Shown: positions 51,676 to 61,814 of the stretch, piece after piece
Layout: every line of letters begins with the position of its first letter
Numbering within the stretch: position 1 is the first letter of the stretch
Assembly (NCBI RefSeq): GCF_900114155.1
Contig: NZ_FOSC01000008.1
Coordinates: forward strand, 124,001-188,000
Length of the DNA: 64,000 nucleotides
Origin: Marinobacter persicus
GTDB lineage: Bacteria > Pseudomonadota > Gammaproteobacteria > Pseudomonadales > Oleiphilaceae
Reading direction: 5' to 3'
The notes under the pieces: generated by a model
Seen by the model: the letters and a program-made list of their open reading frames with translations, nothing else
The model's database searches: none
What the model was told of the DNA's origin: nothing
Translations under genes and position numbers: made by a program

Positions 51676-52416
51676 ATGGCAAACCCCGTAGCCCTGATTA
51701 CCGGTGCCGCTCACCGGCTCGGCGCCCACACGGCGAAAACACTGCACCAACGCGGCTGGAATGTGGTTATCCACTACCGCAGCCGGGAAACCCAGGCCCG
51801 GGACCTGGTCGAGAATTTGAACCAGGCACGTCCCGGCTCGGCGGTTTGCAAACAGGGAGACCTCGCCCTGAGCGAAGACATTGCCCGGGTTGCCGAGCAG
51901 GCCTGCCAGCACTGGGGCCGCCTGGACGCACTGGTGAACAATGCCTCTGTGTTCTACCCCACCCCCACAGCCGAGGCAACTGAAAACGACTGGCAGCAGA
52001 TCATGGGCGCCAACCTGAAAGCCCCCTTCTTTCTGCTCCAGCACTGCCTGCCGGCACTGAGGGACAGCAAAGGTGGCGTGGTTAACCTGATCGACATCTA
52101 CAGCGAGAAGCCACTGGCCGACCACCCGCTGTATTGCGCCAGCAAGGCGGGCCTGGCCGCTCTCACCCGCTCATGGGCAAAAGACCTGGCACCGGCTGTC
52201 CGGGTTAACGGTGTTTCTCCCGGCGCCATCCTCTGGCCAGAGGGCGAAGACGCGGTAGATCCAACCCACCAGCAGGCCATTCTGGCAAAAACGCCCATGG
52301 CCAGAACCGGTCAGCCGGATGACATTGCCGGCGCCATCGCCTATTTTCTCTGCGATGCCCCATTTGTTACTGGCCAGATCCTCTCGGTGGACGGTGGCCG
52401 AAGCCTGAACATGTAA
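51676..52416 (+). CDS. folM: Pteridine reductase (FolM-like SDR)
   Basis: 246 aa SDR enzyme: [18 protein letters not shown] cofactor loop, [10 protein letters not shown], and the YCASK catalytic Tyr-Lys pair. [13 protein letters not shown] and the overall length fit pteridine reductases that reduce dihydrobiopterin/dihydrofolate-type substrates. Four bases after cca, with AAGGATGAAGG upstream, so part of the cca-trmL run. Confidence 0.8.
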   Translation: MANPVALITGAAHRLGAHTAKTLHQRGWNVVIHYRSRETQARDLVENLNQARPGSAVCKQGDLALSEDIARVAEQACQHWGRLDALVNNASVFYPTPTAEATENDWQQIMGANLKAPFFLLQHCLPALRDSKGGVVNLIDIYSEKPLADHPLYCASKAGLAALTRSWAKDLAPAVRVNGVSPGAILWPEGEDAVDPTHQQAILAKTPMARTGQPDDIAGAIAYFLCDAPFVTGQILSVDGGRSLNM

Positions 52417-52426
52417 GGAGTCTGTT

Positions 52427-53605
52427 ATGCAAGATGTGGTGATTGTAGCGGCCAAGCGCACGGCCATCGGCAGTTTTGGTGGTGGTCTTTCCAGCCTGCG
52501 GGCAGACCAGTTGGGCTCGGCCGTCATAAAAGCATTGATGGAAGAAACCGGCGTAGCCTCAGACCAGGTGAATGAAGTCATTCTTGGCCAGGTATTAACC
52601 GCCGGCTGCGGCCAGAACCCGGCCCGGCAATCCGCCATCAACGCCGGGTTGCCGTCGTCAATACCGGCCATGACCATTAACAAGGTGTGCGGCTCCGGCC
52701 TGAAAGCCGTGCATATGGCTGTCCAGGCCATTCGTTGTGGCGATGCCGACATGGTGATTGCCGGCGGCCAGGAGAGCATGAGCCAGGCGCCCCACGTGCT
52801 GCCCAACAGCCGCAACGGCCAGCGCATGGGCAACTGGACCATGATCGACACCATGGTTAACGACGGCCTGTGGGACGCTTTCAAGGACTACCACATGGGC
52901 ATAACCGCCGAGAACATCGTGGACAAATACGGCATCAGCCGTGAAGAACAGGACGAATTTGCCGCCGCCTCCCAGCAAAAAGCCGTGGCGGCGCAACAGG
53001 CCGGCCATTTCGACAGCCAGATCGTTCCACTCAGCATTCCCCAGCGGAAAGGCGAGCCGCTGACGGTTGACCGGGACGAGGGCCCGAAACAGGGCGTGAC
53101 CGGTGAAAGCCTGGGCAAACTGCGCCCGGCATTCAAAAAAGACGGCACGGTTACCCCCGGCAACGCGTCGTCCCTCAATGATGGCGCGGCCGCTGTCATG
53201 GTGTGCAGCGCCGAAAAAGCCAGGGCCCTTGGCCTCACTCCACTGGCCACCATCAAGGCCTACGCCAACGCAGGCGTTGATCCCGCCATCATGGGCACCG
53301 GCCCGACTCCGGCCAGCCGGAACTGCCTCACGCGGGCCGGCTGGTCAGTGGACGAACTGGACCTGATTGAAGCCAACGAAGCATTCGCCGCACAGGCCAT
53401 TTCGGTTAACCGGGATATGGGCTGGGATACCGGCAAAGTGAATGTGAACGGCGGTGCCATTGCCCTGGGCCACCCCATTGGCGCCTCTGGCTGCCGAATC
53501 CTGGTCAGCCTGTTGCATGAAATGGCACGGCGCGACGTTCACAAAGGCCTCGCCACCCTTTGCATTGGCGGCGGCATGGGCGTGGCCCTGGCCTTGGAGC
53601 GCTGA
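52427..53605 (+). CDS. Acetyl-CoA C-acetyltransferase (thiolase)
   Basis: 392 aa. Nucleophilic Cys in [14 protein letters not shown], His in [10 protein letters not shown], and the second Cys in [11 protein letters not shown] biosynthetic/degradative thiolase of the AtoB/PhaA group that condenses or cleaves acetoacetyl-CoA. It stands between folM and trmL with short spacers, but no phaB or other PHB gene is nearby, so the pathway is uncertain. Confidence 0.9.
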   Translation: MQDVVIVAAKRTAIGSFGGGLSSLRADQLGSAVIKALMEETGVASDQVNEVILGQVLTAGCGQNPARQSAINAGLPSSIPAMTINKVCGSGLKAVHMAVQAIRCGDADMVIAGGQESMSQAPHVLPNSRNGQRMGNWTMIDTMVNDGLWDAFKDYHMGITAENIVDKYGISREEQDEFAAASQQKAVAAQQAGHFDSQIVPLSIPQRKGEPLTVDRDEGPKQGVTGESLGKLRPAFKKDGTVTPGNASSLNDGAAAVMVCSAEKARALGLTPLATIKAYANAGVDPAIMGTGPTPASRNCLTRAGWSVDELDLIEANEAFAAQAISVNRDMGWDTGKVNVNGGAIALGHPIGASGCRILVSLLHEMARRDVHKGLATLCIGGGMGVALALER

Positions 53606-53608
53606 GGC

Positions 53609-54073
53609 GTGCTGCACGTTGTGCTGTTTGAGCCGGAAATACCACCCAACACCGGCAATATCATCCGTCTGTGCGCCAACACCGGTTGCCAGCTGCATCT
53701 GATTGAACCGCTGGGATTTTCTCTCGAGGACAAGCAGATGCGGCGGGCCGGGCTGGATTACAGCGAATACGCGTCGGTCAGGATCCATCCGGACTACCAG
53801 AGTTTCCTGGCCACCGAACAGCCCGCTCGGCTGTTCGGCCTGACGACCAAAGGCTCCCGCCACTATCACGAAGTCGCCTACGAGGATGGCGATTACCTTA
53901 TGTTCGGCCCGGAAACCCGGGGGTTGCCCCCGGAGGTTCGGGAGGGCCTGGCACCGGAGTACCGTCTGCGGGTGCCCATGCAGCCGCAAAGCCGTAGCCT
54001 GAACCTGTCCAATACCGCCGCCCTGGTCGTCTATGAAGCCTGGCGCCAGCTAGGCTTTCCCGGCTCGGTATAG
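53609..54073 (+). CDS. trmL: tRNA 2'-O-methyltransferase TrmL
   Basis: 154 aa, GTG start at 53609. SPOUT fold with the deep-knot motifs [25 protein letters not shown] and [17 protein letters not shown]. It methylates the wobble-base ribose of tRNA-Leu. Length matches E. coli TrmL. Followed by a strong terminator. Confidence 0.93.
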   Translation: MLHVVLFEPEIPPNTGNIIRLCANTGCQLHLIEPLGFSLEDKQMRRAGLDYSEYASVRIHPDYQSFLATEQPARLFGLTTKGSRHYHEVAYEDGDYLMFGPETRGLPPEVREGLAPEYRLRVPMQPQSRSLNLSNTAALVVYEAWRQLGFPGSV

Positions 54074-54089
54074 TGTTGGAGCAGGCATA

Positions 54090-54115
54090 AAAAAACCGGC
54101 CGAAGCCGGTTTTTT
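54090..54115. terminator. Bidirectional factor-independent terminator
   Basis: AAAAAACCGGC-CGAA-GCCGGTTTTTT is a perfect stem-loop with T-runs on both strands, between the convergent trmL and secB genes. Confidence 0.93.
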
Positions 54116-54141
54116 ATCACAGCCAAGCGCTCGACCCGCTA

Positions 54142-54639
54142 TCAGTGGGTCTTCTCTTCCTGCGTTTCGCCTGAGGCCTGCTCCTGCTTGCGCTTGAGCG
54201 CCTGGGCATAGATGGCGTCAAAATTGACCGGCGCCAGCATCAGGGCCGGGAAGCTGCCCTTGTTCACGATGCCGTCAATCGCTTCACGGGCATACGGGAA
54301 CAGAACCTGCGGGCAGTAGGCACCGAGCATGTGGCTCAGTTGCGCGCCTTCCACACCAGACACCATGAACACGCCCGCCTGCTGGATTTCCACCAGGTAG
54401 GCCACTTTCTCACCCACTTTGGTGGTCACGGTCAGAGACAGCACCACTTCGTACTGGTTATCGGCGATTTTTGAGTGGGAGGTGTTCAGGTCCAGACTGA
54501 CCTGCGGCTTCCACTGCTCCTGGAAAACCAGCGGCGAGTTCGGTGATTCGAACGACAGATCCTTCACGTAGATACGCTGAAGCGCAAACTGCGCCTGATT
54601 CTTTTCTTCGTTGCCTGCGGCTTGCTGATTCTCAGCCAT
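54142..54639 (-). CDS. secB: Protein-export chaperone SecB
   Basis: 165 aa. It has the SecB signature [14 protein letters not shown] and the conserved cleft residues; a C-terminal Gln/Glu-rich tail ([13 protein letters not shown]) is normal. It keeps preproteins unfolded for SecA. Position after the rhodanese gene matches the yibN-grxC-secB order of relatives, but grxC is missing. Confidence 0.95.
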   Translation of the reverse strand: MAENQQAAGNEEKNQAQFALQRIYVKDLSFESPNSPLVFQEQWKPQVSLDLNTSHSKIADNQYEVVLSLTVTTKVGEKVAYLVEIQQAGVFMVSGVEGAQLSHMLGAYCPQVLFPYAREAIDGIVNKGSFPALMLAPVNFDAIYAQALKRKQEQASGETQEEKTH

Positions 54640-54727
54640 GTTACATCCTTTATTGTCCTGAGGCGGGCCATGCCCGGTTGTCGAGTGCCATTACATTGCG
54701 GCAGATCGACAACCGGATCAAGTCCAA

Positions 54728-55150
54728 TTACTTCTTCACCAGCGGCAGATTCGCGCCCTGCCAGTCGGCAATGCCGCCGTTCAGGCGAACCACGTTGTCA
54801 AAGCCCTCGGCATTCAGGTGTTTCACCGCCATGGCCGAGTGCTGACCCATCTTGTCGACCACCACGATCTGCACGTCTTTACCTTTGTGCTTGCTCAGCT
54901 CGTTGGCGCGGCTCTTGATGCTGGCCAGCGGAATATGAATGGCACCGGTGATGTGGCCTTCGGCGAAATCCTTGCGGTCACGGATATCCACCACCACGGC
55001 CTTGTCTTTGTTCATCAGACTGACCAGCCCCTGGGAAGACACCTTGGCACCGCCACGGCGGGATTCCAGCACAATAATGGCCAGCAAAAAAGCCACAAAC
55101 AGCGACACCAGAATGTAGTGATTAACAACGAATTCGAACAAGCGATCCAT
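54728..55150 (-). CDS. yibN: Membrane-anchored rhodanese-like protein YibN
   Basis: 140 aa, one N-terminal membrane helix (about residues 10-27), then a single rhodanese domain (DIRDRKDFAEGHITGAIHIP). The active-site loop reads IVVVDKMGQHSAMA: the Cys expected before K-M-G-Q is Asp, so sulfurtransferase activity is unlikely. It probably works as a structural or signalling protein. It diverges from gpmI, with the secB gene 88 bases downstream. Confidence 0.9.
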   Translation of the reverse strand: MDRLFEFVVNHYILVSLFVAFLLAIIVLESRRGGAKVSSQGLVSLMNKDKAVVVDIRDRKDFAEGHITGAIHIPLASIKSRANELSKHKGKDVQIVVVDKMGQHSAMAVKHLNAEGFDNVVRLNGGIADWQGANLPLVKK

Positions 55151-55296
55151 GAAACTACCCTGAAAATTAATTTGGCCGGATTATACACACCCCGGGGCGC
55201 TCAAAGAAGGCAGCGCCCGTGGCCTGTATAAATGAAAACGGTTACAATCTGTGCCCTGTTTGATCCTGTTATTTTCGCAACCAACCGGACGAAACC

Positions 55297-56844
55297 ATGA
55301 CCGAGACGCGCAAGCCCACTGCACTGATCATCCTCGACGGCTGGGGCCACCGTGACCCGGCGGAAGACAACGCCATCTCCAATGCCAACACCCCATTCTG
55401 GGACAAGCTCTGGCAGAACCAGCCGAAAACGCTGATCAACACCTCCGGCATGTTTGTCGGCCTGCCGCAGGGGCAAATGGGTAACTCGGAAGTCGGCCAC
55501 ATGAACCTGGGCGCCGGCCGGGTGGTGTATCAGAGCCTGACGCGAATCGACAAGGATCTGGAAACCGGCAACTTCCAGAAAAATGCAGCCCTGTGTGCCG
55601 CTATCGACAAGGCCGTGGCCAACGGTAAGGCCGTGCACCTGATGGGCCTGTTGTCACCGGGCGGCGTGCACAGCCACGAAGACCACATCCTGGCCGCCGC
55701 TGAACTGGCAGCCACCCGTGGTGCGAAGGAAGTCTACATCCACGCCTTCCTGGACGGCCGTGACATGCCACCACGCAGCGCCCGCCCGTCCCTGGAAAAG
55801 GCAGCTGAAAAAATGAAAGCCCTGGGCGTGGGCCGCGTGGCCACGATTGTCGGCCGCTATTTCGCCATGGACCGGGACAACCGCTGGGACCGCATCGAAC
55901 AGGCCTACAATGCCATGACCCTGGGTGAAGCTGAATTCAGCGTCGGTGACCCGCTGACGGCACTGGACCAGGCCTACGAGCGCGGCGAGAACGACGAGTT
56001 TGTCAAAGCCACCCGCGTGCGTGCCGAAGGCGAACCGGAAGGCACCATTAACGATGGCGACGCGGTGCTGTTCATGAACTTCCGCGCCGACCGTGCCCGG
56101 GAAATGACCCGCACCTTTGTGGAAGCGGAGTTTGACGGCTTCCAGCGTAAAAAACACCCGAAGCTGTCCGACTTCGTGATGCTCACCGAGTACGCCGCCG
56201 ACATCAAAACCTCCTGCGCCTACCCGCCCGAGCAACTGACCAACGGCCTGGGCGAATACATGGCCAAACAGGGCAAGACCCAACTGCGCATCGCCGAAAC
56301 CGAGAAATACGCGCACGTCACCTTCTTCTTCAATGGTGGCCTGGAAACACCGTTTGAAGGCGAAGACCGCATTCTGGTGCCGTCGCCCAAAGTGGCCACC
56401 TATGATTTGCAACCGGAGATGAGCGCACCGGAGGTAACCGACAAGCTGGTGGAGGCAATCAAGAGCGGCAAGTACGACCTGATCGTGTGCAACTACGCCA
56501 ACGGCGACATGGTCGGCCATACCGGCAGCCTGGAAGCCGCCATCAAGGCCGCCGAGTGCCTGGATGAGTGCGTGCACCGGGTAGTCGATGCCCTGGATGA
56601 AGTCGGCGGCGAATCGCTGATCACCGCCGACCACGGCAACTGCGAGCAGATGACCGACCCCGAGTCCGGCCAGTTGCACACCTCCCACACCATTGGGCCG
56701 GTTCCTCTGCTGTATACCGGCCCGCGCAAAGTCAGCCTGAAAGACGATGGCAGCCTTTGCGACATCGCACCAACACTACTGAAGCTCATGGGTATGGACC
56801 AGCCGAAGGAAATGACTGGCCACAACCTGGCAGACATCAACTGA
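55297..56844 (+). CDS. gpmI: Cofactor-independent phosphoglycerate mutase
   Basis: 515 aa. Converts 3- to 2-phosphoglycerate using two Mn ions. [12 protein letters not shown] holds the first metal ligand, [18 protein letters not shown] the phosphoserine, and ADHGNCEQM the other ligands. The length is typical. A divergent promoter region with yibN lies upstream (55151-55296). Confidence 0.97.
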   Translation: MTETRKPTALIILDGWGHRDPAEDNAISNANTPFWDKLWQNQPKTLINTSGMFVGLPQGQMGNSEVGHMNLGAGRVVYQSLTRIDKDLETGNFQKNAALCAAIDKAVANGKAVHLMGLLSPGGVHSHEDHILAAAELAATRGAKEVYIHAFLDGRDMPPRSARPSLEKAAEKMKALGVGRVATIVGRYFAMDRDNRWDRIEQAYNAMTLGEAEFSVGDPLTALDQAYERGENDEFVKATRVRAEGEPEGTINDGDAVLFMNFRADRAREMTRTFVEAEFDGFQRKKHPKLSDFVMLTEYAADIKTSCAYPPEQLTNGLGEYMAKQGKTQLRIAETEKYAHVTFFFNGGLETPFEGEDRILVPSPKVATYDLQPEMSAPEVTDKLVEAIKSGKYDLIVCNYANGDMVGHTGSLEAAIKAAECLDECVHRVVDALDEVGGESLITADHGNCEQMTDPESGQLHTSHTIGPVPLLYTGPRKVSLKDDGSLCDIAPTLLKLMGMDQPKEMTGHNLADIN

Positions 56845-56864
56845 TTCGAATCAGGCAGACTGTT

Positions 56865-58001
56865 TTGCTCCGTTCCGCTGTACTGGCACTGGCTCTCGCT
56901 TCGGGAGCCTTGCCAGCCCTTGCTCAGCAAGAAGTCACACCAGCCCAGGTCGAGGCACTGAAAGAGCAGATTGCCAACATTGACCAGTGGCTGACCGAGG
57001 CCGAGGAAGACCGTTCGGAACTTGAGCGACAACTGGCAAGCGTTGAAAAGCGCATCAGCACCCTGACCCGCGAACGCCGGCAACTGCGCGAGCAGCAGGC
57101 AGAGCAGACCGAAAGACTTTCCAAGCTGACCGAGCAGCAAAGTGAGCTGACCGAAACACTGGAAAACCAGCGCCAGGGTCTGGCAAAACAACTTCGTGCA
57201 GCCTGGATGGAAGGCGAAGCGCCGGCGCTGAAAATTTTGCTCAACGAAGCCGAGCCGGGCGAAATCGCCCGCACCATGACCTATTACGAATACTTGTCCA
57301 GGGATACCGTCAAGCGGCTGCAGGCCTTCCAGAAAGACCTGCAACGCCTGAGACGGACCCAGCAAGACGTCCGTGCCACCCAGACCCGCCTGGCACGCAC
57401 GGAAGCAGAACTCGAAGAACGTCAGCAGGCCCTGACCGACACCCGACAGAAACGCGAACAGACCCTCGCCCGCCTGGAAACAGACATCCAGAGCCGCCGC
57501 AACGAGCGCCAGGAACTGGCTGCCGACCACGCAAGGCTGGAAAAGCTGCTCAAGGAAGTCCAGGAAGCCATCGCCGACATCCCCTCACCCAACGAACAGC
57601 AACCGTTCAAATCCTTGCAACGCAAGCTGCCATGGCCGGGCAAGGGTAAAATCGTCGCCAACTTCGGCAGCCGCTACGCCGATGGAAAGCTGCGACGCAA
57701 CGGCCTGATCATCAACACTGGCGAAGAAGCCGAAATCAAGTCCGTTCACTACGGGCGCGTGGTATTTGCCAACTGGCTACGGGGCTTTGGGCTGATGACC
57801 ATCATCGACCACGGTGACGGCTACATGACCCTTTACGGCCACAGCAGCAGCCTGTTCACCGAACCCGGGGACTGGGTCAGCGCCGGCGAAGCCATTGCCC
57901 AGGCCGGACGCACCGGAGGCACGGATGACCCAGCCGTGTACTTCGAAATCCGCCACAACGGCAAGCCGGTGAACCCGCGCAACTGGCTGGGCAGTCCCTG
58001 A
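56865..58001 (+). CDS. envC: Murein hydrolase activator EnvC
   Basis: About 378 aa if started at TTG 56865; the frame is open back into gpmI, and no ATG gives a sensible N-terminus. A signal peptide (ending near ALA-QQ) is followed by a long coiled coil (about residues 25-220) and a C-terminal LytM domain. The LytM metal ligands are degenerate (RNGLIIN where active enzymes have HxGxD), as in E. coli EnvC, which activates amidases AmiA/B at the septum. It follows gpmI in many gammaproteobacteria. Confidence 0.88.
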   Translation: MLRSAVLALALASGALPALAQQEVTPAQVEALKEQIANIDQWLTEAEEDRSELERQLASVEKRISTLTRERRQLREQQAEQTERLSKLTEQQSELTETLENQRQGLAKQLRAAWMEGEAPALKILLNEAEPGEIARTMTYYEYLSRDTVKRLQAFQKDLQRLRRTQQDVRATQTRLARTEAELEERQQALTDTRQKREQTLARLETDIQSRRNERQELAADHARLEKLLKEVQEAIADIPSPNEQQPFKSLQRKLPWPGKGKIVANFGSRYADGKLRRNGLIINTGEEAEIKSVHYGRVVFANWLRGFGLMTIIDHGDGYMTLYGHSSSLFTEPGDWVSAGEAIAQAGRTGGTDDPAVYFEIRHNGKPVNPRNWLGSP

Positions 58002-58107
58002 ACCGGCCAAGGGCTGACAAACCGGCTGGCGGGCGCCATACTGTGCTGAGCATATACCCGCGCAAACTCCCGATGTGTCTGAACGTCAAAACAAACAGGA
58101 TAAGTGA

Positions 58108-59439
58108 ATGAAACTGGCCAGCTGTCGTATCCGGATCCCGTCACTGCGTTATCTTGCCCTGACACTCTGTTTACTGGGCACATCGGGAACGGGCCTGGCC
58201 CAGGAACCCGAGGCCGAAGCACAACTTCCCCTTGATGATCTGCGCAAGTTCACCGAAGTGTTCAGCCGCATCAAAGACGCTTATGTGGAAGACGTCTCAG
58301 ACCGCCAGCTGCTTGAAAGTGCCATCAAGGGCATGCTTTCGGACCTGGATCCCCACTCCACCTACCTGGCCCCGGATGATTACGAAGAGCTGGAAGAAAG
58401 CACGTCTGGCAAGTTCGGCGGCCTGGGCATTGAAGTGGGCATGGAAAACGGCTTTGTGAAGGTCATCGCTCCGATTGATGACACGCCCGCCCAAAAGGCC
58501 GGCGTTCAGGCCGGCGACCTGATCATCAAACTCGATGAGAAGCCGGTTAAAGGCATGTCGCTGGAAGAAGCCGTGAACATCATGCGCGGCGAACCCGGCT
58601 CAGTCCTCACTCTCACCATTATGAGAGACGGTGAAAGCGGGCCGATTGAGATTGATGTCACCCGCGACATCATCAAGGTTACCAGCATCAAATCGCGCAT
58701 GATCGACAACGGCTACGGCTATGTACGCATCACCCAGTTCCAGGCAGACACAGGAACCCAATTCCAGGATGCCCTTCAGTCGCTGGAAGAAACACACGGC
58801 GAAGACCTCGACGGCCTGATAATCGACCTGCGCAACAACCCGGGCGGGGTACTCCAGGCGGCGGTTGATACCGCCGATGCGCTGCTCGATGAGGGCCTGA
58901 TTGTCTATACCGAAGGCCGCATTCAAAGCTCACGCCTGCGCTTTAATGCCAGTGCCGGTGACATCATGGCCGGCACGCCTATTGTGGTACTGATCAATGG
59001 CGGCTCCGCCTCGGCTTCTGAAATCCTGGCCGGTGCGCTGCAGGATCATCAGCGCGCAGTGGTCATGGGCACCCAGTCTTTCGGTAAGGGCAGCGTACAA
59101 ACAGTTATTCCGCTGGACGAGACCCATGCCATCAAGATGACCACGGCCCGCTACTTCACGCCGGATGGCCGCTCTATTCAGGCATCCGGGATCAAGCCGG
59201 ATATCGAGGTCAAGCCGGCGGAACTGACCGAGCTTGAAGGAGGCCCGCGTTTCTCCGAAGCGGATCTGGACGGCCACCTGCAGGGTGAAAACGAAGGCAA
59301 GGCCAGTGAAGACAACAACAGCCAGGCTGGCTCCCCCATCGAAAAGGACTACCAGTTGCGCTCTGCCCTGAACCTGCTCAAGGGCCTGCATATTCTCGGC
59401 CGCAAACAGGCCAATGAAGAGCAGGACAGTAACCCGTGA
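58108..59439 (+). CDS. ctpA: C-terminal processing peptidase (S41) CtpA
   Basis: 443 aa with a signal peptide (ending near GLA-QE). The PDZ domain (GGLGIEVGMENGFVKVI) precedes the S41 protease core: catalytic Ser in GGSASASEILAGAL and Lys in QSFGKGSVQTV. Periplasmic Ser/Lys protease that trims substrates, including cell-wall hydrolases. It sits in the gpmI-envC-ctpA-yibQ cell-envelope run. Confidence 0.94.
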   Translation: MKLASCRIRIPSLRYLALTLCLLGTSGTGLAQEPEAEAQLPLDDLRKFTEVFSRIKDAYVEDVSDRQLLESAIKGMLSDLDPHSTYLAPDDYEELEESTSGKFGGLGIEVGMENGFVKVIAPIDDTPAQKAGVQAGDLIIKLDEKPVKGMSLEEAVNIMRGEPGSVLTLTIMRDGESGPIEIDVTRDIIKVTSIKSRMIDNGYGYVRITQFQADTGTQFQDALQSLEETHGEDLDGLIIDLRNNPGGVLQAAVDTADALLDEGLIVYTEGRIQSSRLRFNASAGDIMAGTPIVVLINGGSASASEILAGALQDHQRAVVMGTQSFGKGSVQTVIPLDETHAIKMTTARYFTPDGRSIQASGIKPDIEVKPAELTELEGGPRFSEADLDGHLQGENEGKASEDNNSQAGSPIEKDYQLRSALNLLKGLHILGRKQANEEQDSNP

Positions 59440-60257
59440 CCTTTCGAGCCCTGGCAGTACTGGTAATGTGCCTGGCGCCGGTTGCGGCAAGCGGAGGCGG
59501 CTCACAGGAGCGGGGGCACCCGCCCACCATTGCCATCATCATCGATGACATGGGTTACAACCTGCATGAAGGCCAGCGCCTGGCGCGGATGGACCAGCCG
59601 CTGACCCTGGCATTTCTGCCGTTTCGCCATCATACGGTGCCACTGGCAAAGCTGGCGCACCGGCACTCCAAGGAAATCATCCTGCATGCGCCCATGGCCA
59701 ACACCCGCAATATCGGGCTGGGCCCGGCCGGCCTGACGCCAGACATGGACGAACCCACCATGGCCCGGACCCTGCGCCGGGCTCTGCAGTCTATCCCTTA
59801 CGTGCAGGGCGTGAATAATCACATGGGCAGCCTGCTGACCCAGCAGATTGAACCCATGCAATGGGTGATGAAGGAGCTCGACCGCTACCCTCTGTATTTC
59901 GTTGACAGCCGCACCATTGCCACTTCGGTCGCCGGCACCGTCGCCGCAGCCCAAAAGATTCCCAGCCTGACCCGGGACGTGTTTCTGGATCACGAGCAAA
60001 CCGAGGAATTCGTCGACCAGCAATTCAAGCTGCTGATTGAAAAGGCAAAGGCGAACGGCACGGCCATTGGCATTGGCCATCCGCACACGGTGACGGTGGA
60101 TTACCTGGAAAAGCACCTTCCGGAGCTGGACGAGCAAGGCATAGCCTTGGCTACCGTCAGTGGCCTGTGGGCCATGCGTAACGGTAACCGGGTGATGTTT
60201 GCCGAGGGCGAGAAGGAACCGATAGTGCCTATGGTGGCTCGCAGTAAAGAAGACTAA
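59436..60257 (+). CDS. yibQ: Divergent polysaccharide deacetylase YibQ
   Basis: 273 aa, GTG at 59436 overlapping ctpA (GTGA). A signal peptide is followed by a NodB-like barrel: IAIIIDDMGYN, LAFLPFRHHT, ILHAPMANT. It is a predicted periplasmic carbohydrate esterase of the divergent family found next to envC and ctpA; no substrate is known. Confidence 0.88.
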   Translation: MTFRALAVLVMCLAPVAASGGGSQERGHPPTIAIIIDDMGYNLHEGQRLARMDQPLTLAFLPFRHHTVPLAKLAHRHSKEIILHAPMANTRNIGLGPAGLTPDMDEPTMARTLRRALQSIPYVQGVNNHMGSLLTQQIEPMQWVMKELDRYPLYFVDSRTIATSVAGTVAAAQKIPSLTRDVFLDHEQTEEFVDQQFKLLIEKAKANGTAIGIGHPHTVTVDYLEKHLPELDEQGIALATVSGLWAMRNGNRVMFAEGEKEPIVPMVARSKED

Positions 60258-60264
60258 GGATTTT

Positions 60265-60356
60265 TTGCCACTAAACCCACGAAAGAACACTAAATTAAAA
60301 GACACCAACTTAGTCCCTTTAATCAGCTTTTCGTGTTCTTTCGTGGGTTTAGTGGC
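60265..60356. repeat. Long palindrome, repeat class B copy 2
   Basis: GCCACTAAACCCACG and its complement begin 24-bp perfect arms (60268-60291 with 60333-60356), extendable with one mismatch. It shares the CCAC/AAACCCACGAAAGAACAC theme with copy 1 at 47360. The adjacent half-module (from 60357) is cut by the IS element. Confidence 0.88.
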
Positions 60357-60471
60357 TAATAGTCTTTATCTTTTTTCCGAGATGGGATGGTCTCCTCCCC
60401 ACTCCAAATCGGCGTCGCAATGCGCCAGGATAGATGTTGCTGACACTATCCAACGAGTTAAGGAGGAGACC

Positions 60472-61509
60472 ATGAATAAGAATACCGTGATCGGCATCGA
60501 CCTGGCAAAAACCTCTTTTGCGGTCATTGAGTTGGGGCGCGGCGGCGATGTAAAGCGCCGGAAAACCTTTCGCCGGGATGGCTTGAAACGGTTCCTGGCG
60601 AAGCACGAGCCGGCGACTGTGGCTTTGGAAGCCTGCGGCAGTGCTCATTACTGGGGCCGCTGGTTGGAAGAGCATGGTCACAAACCAGTTCTTTTGCCTC
60701 CACAGCACGTTAAAGGCTATTTGCGGGGGCAGAAGAACGATTACAACGATGCACAGGCCATTGCTGAGGCTTGCCTTCATGGTGCGATTCGCCCGGTGAC
60801 GGTAAAGAGCATCGAGCAACAGGATGACCAGGCGTTTCACGCTATTCGCCGGAGTCTTAAGGTCGAGAGCACTCGGTTGGTGAATCAGATGCGTGGTCTT
60901 TTGGCAGAGTATGGATTAACCGTACCGAAGTCTGTCAGCGCGTTTTGTCGGCGAGTGCCAGAATTGCTGGAAGACGCGGACAATGGTTTAAGCACTCGGT
61001 TTCGCATGCTACTGAACCGCCAGTGGCGCCGGCTCCAGGCCTTGCTCGAAGAGCAAACCTGGTACGACGAGCAGCTACGGCAACAGGCCAAGGAAGATGA
61101 TACCTGCCGGCGATTAACCAGCATCCCGGGCGTTGGTCCGGTGGTGGCGAGTGCCCTAAAAGGCTGGATGGGCTCTGGAAATCAGTTCCGGCGAGGCCGG
61201 GATGCATCGGCAGCTCTGGGTCTGGTGCCCAAGCAGTACAGCACCGGCGGCAAACAGTCACTGTACGGGATCACCAAGCGAGGTGATGCCTACTTGAGAT
61301 CCCTGGTGGTACATGGCGCTCGCGCTGTGGTGCGAACAGCCAGGAAGAAGCAAGATGCTTTAAGCCAATGGGCTTTGGCGGTAGAAGCCAGGCGAGGTCA
61401 CAATCGAGCGGTTGTTGCCGTGGCTAACAAGATAATCCGAATGGCTTGGGTCGTTGTGGCTCGCCAGGAAAACTACAGGCCAGCTGAGAAACAGATAGCA
61501 GCGGCCTGA
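60472..61509 (+). CDS. IS110-family DEDD transposase
   Basis: 345 aa, ATG at 60472 after AAGGAGGAG. N-terminal RuvC-like DEDD domain (VIGIDLAKTSFAV, VALEACGSAHYW, KNDYNDAQAIAEA) and C-terminal transposase domain with TSIPGVGPVVASAL and the region GGKQSLYGITKRGDAYLR that holds the serine. Full-length and uninterrupted, so possibly active. Its ribosome site and start codon sit in a copy of the terminal repeat, which can pair with the left end. Confidence 0.93.
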   Translation: MNKNTVIGIDLAKTSFAVIELGRGGDVKRRKTFRRDGLKRFLAKHEPATVALEACGSAHYWGRWLEEHGHKPVLLPPQHVKGYLRGQKNDYNDAQAIAEACLHGAIRPVTVKSIEQQDDQAFHAIRRSLKVESTRLVNQMRGLLAEYGLTVPKSVSAFCRRVPELLEDADNGLSTRFRMLLNRQWRRLQALLEEQTWYDEQLRQQAKEDDTCRRLTSIPGVGPVVASALKGWMGSGNQFRRGRDASAALGLVPKQYSTGGKQSLYGITKRGDAYLRSLVVHGARAVVRTARKKQDALSQWALAVEARRGHNRAVVAVANKIIRMAWVVVARQENYRPAEKQIAAA

Positions 61510-61783
61510 AGAGAAATTAAACAAAACGTTACGAACCCGAAGAAAAGGGCTTTACCCAAGGTTGCGAAGGCAACAGACACATTGATGACATAACAGGTCA
61601 AACCGGCGCACCTGAAACCTGTGGAAGAACATGGCACCAGATGCCGCTTCCGTGATTAGGCAGGCGCGCGGCGAATCCTCATCAGGGCCAGAGGCGGCAG
61701 CGCCGCCTCGTTAACAGGCCGGATATATGGCAGCAACCTGTCCCTCATCAACGTCTGAGGCCTTGCAAATGGGAGGAGACCAT
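61510..61783 (+). ncRNA. Predicted seek/bridge RNA region of the IS
   Basis: About 275 non-coding bases between the transposase stop and the right inverted repeat; IS1111-type elements encode a guide RNA here. Structure is visible: GAGGCGGC-AGC-GCCGCCTC (61691-61709) is a perfect 8-bp hairpin and CAGGT pairs with ACCTG near 61590-61615. CTTCCGTG (61647-61654) equals the right target flank, and ATATATG (61723-61729) equals the right IS end. RNA identity is inferred from element class. Confidence 0.55.
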
Positions 61784-61814
61784 ATATGTTCTTCCGTGGC
61801 CAAAACAAGTCTTT

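Larger units (their letters stand above)
60378..61788 (+). mobile_element. IS110-family (IS1111-type) insertion sequence
   Basis: About 1.41 kb. Subterminal inverted repeats of 13 bp (ATGGTCTCCTCCC at 60387-60399, GGGAGGAGACCAT at 61771-61783) enclose the transposase and a non-coding tail of about 275 bases. No target duplication is seen, as expected for the group. Exact outer ends are inferred from the flanking repeat remnants (left TTTTTTC, right TTCTTCCGTGG). Confidence 0.85.
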
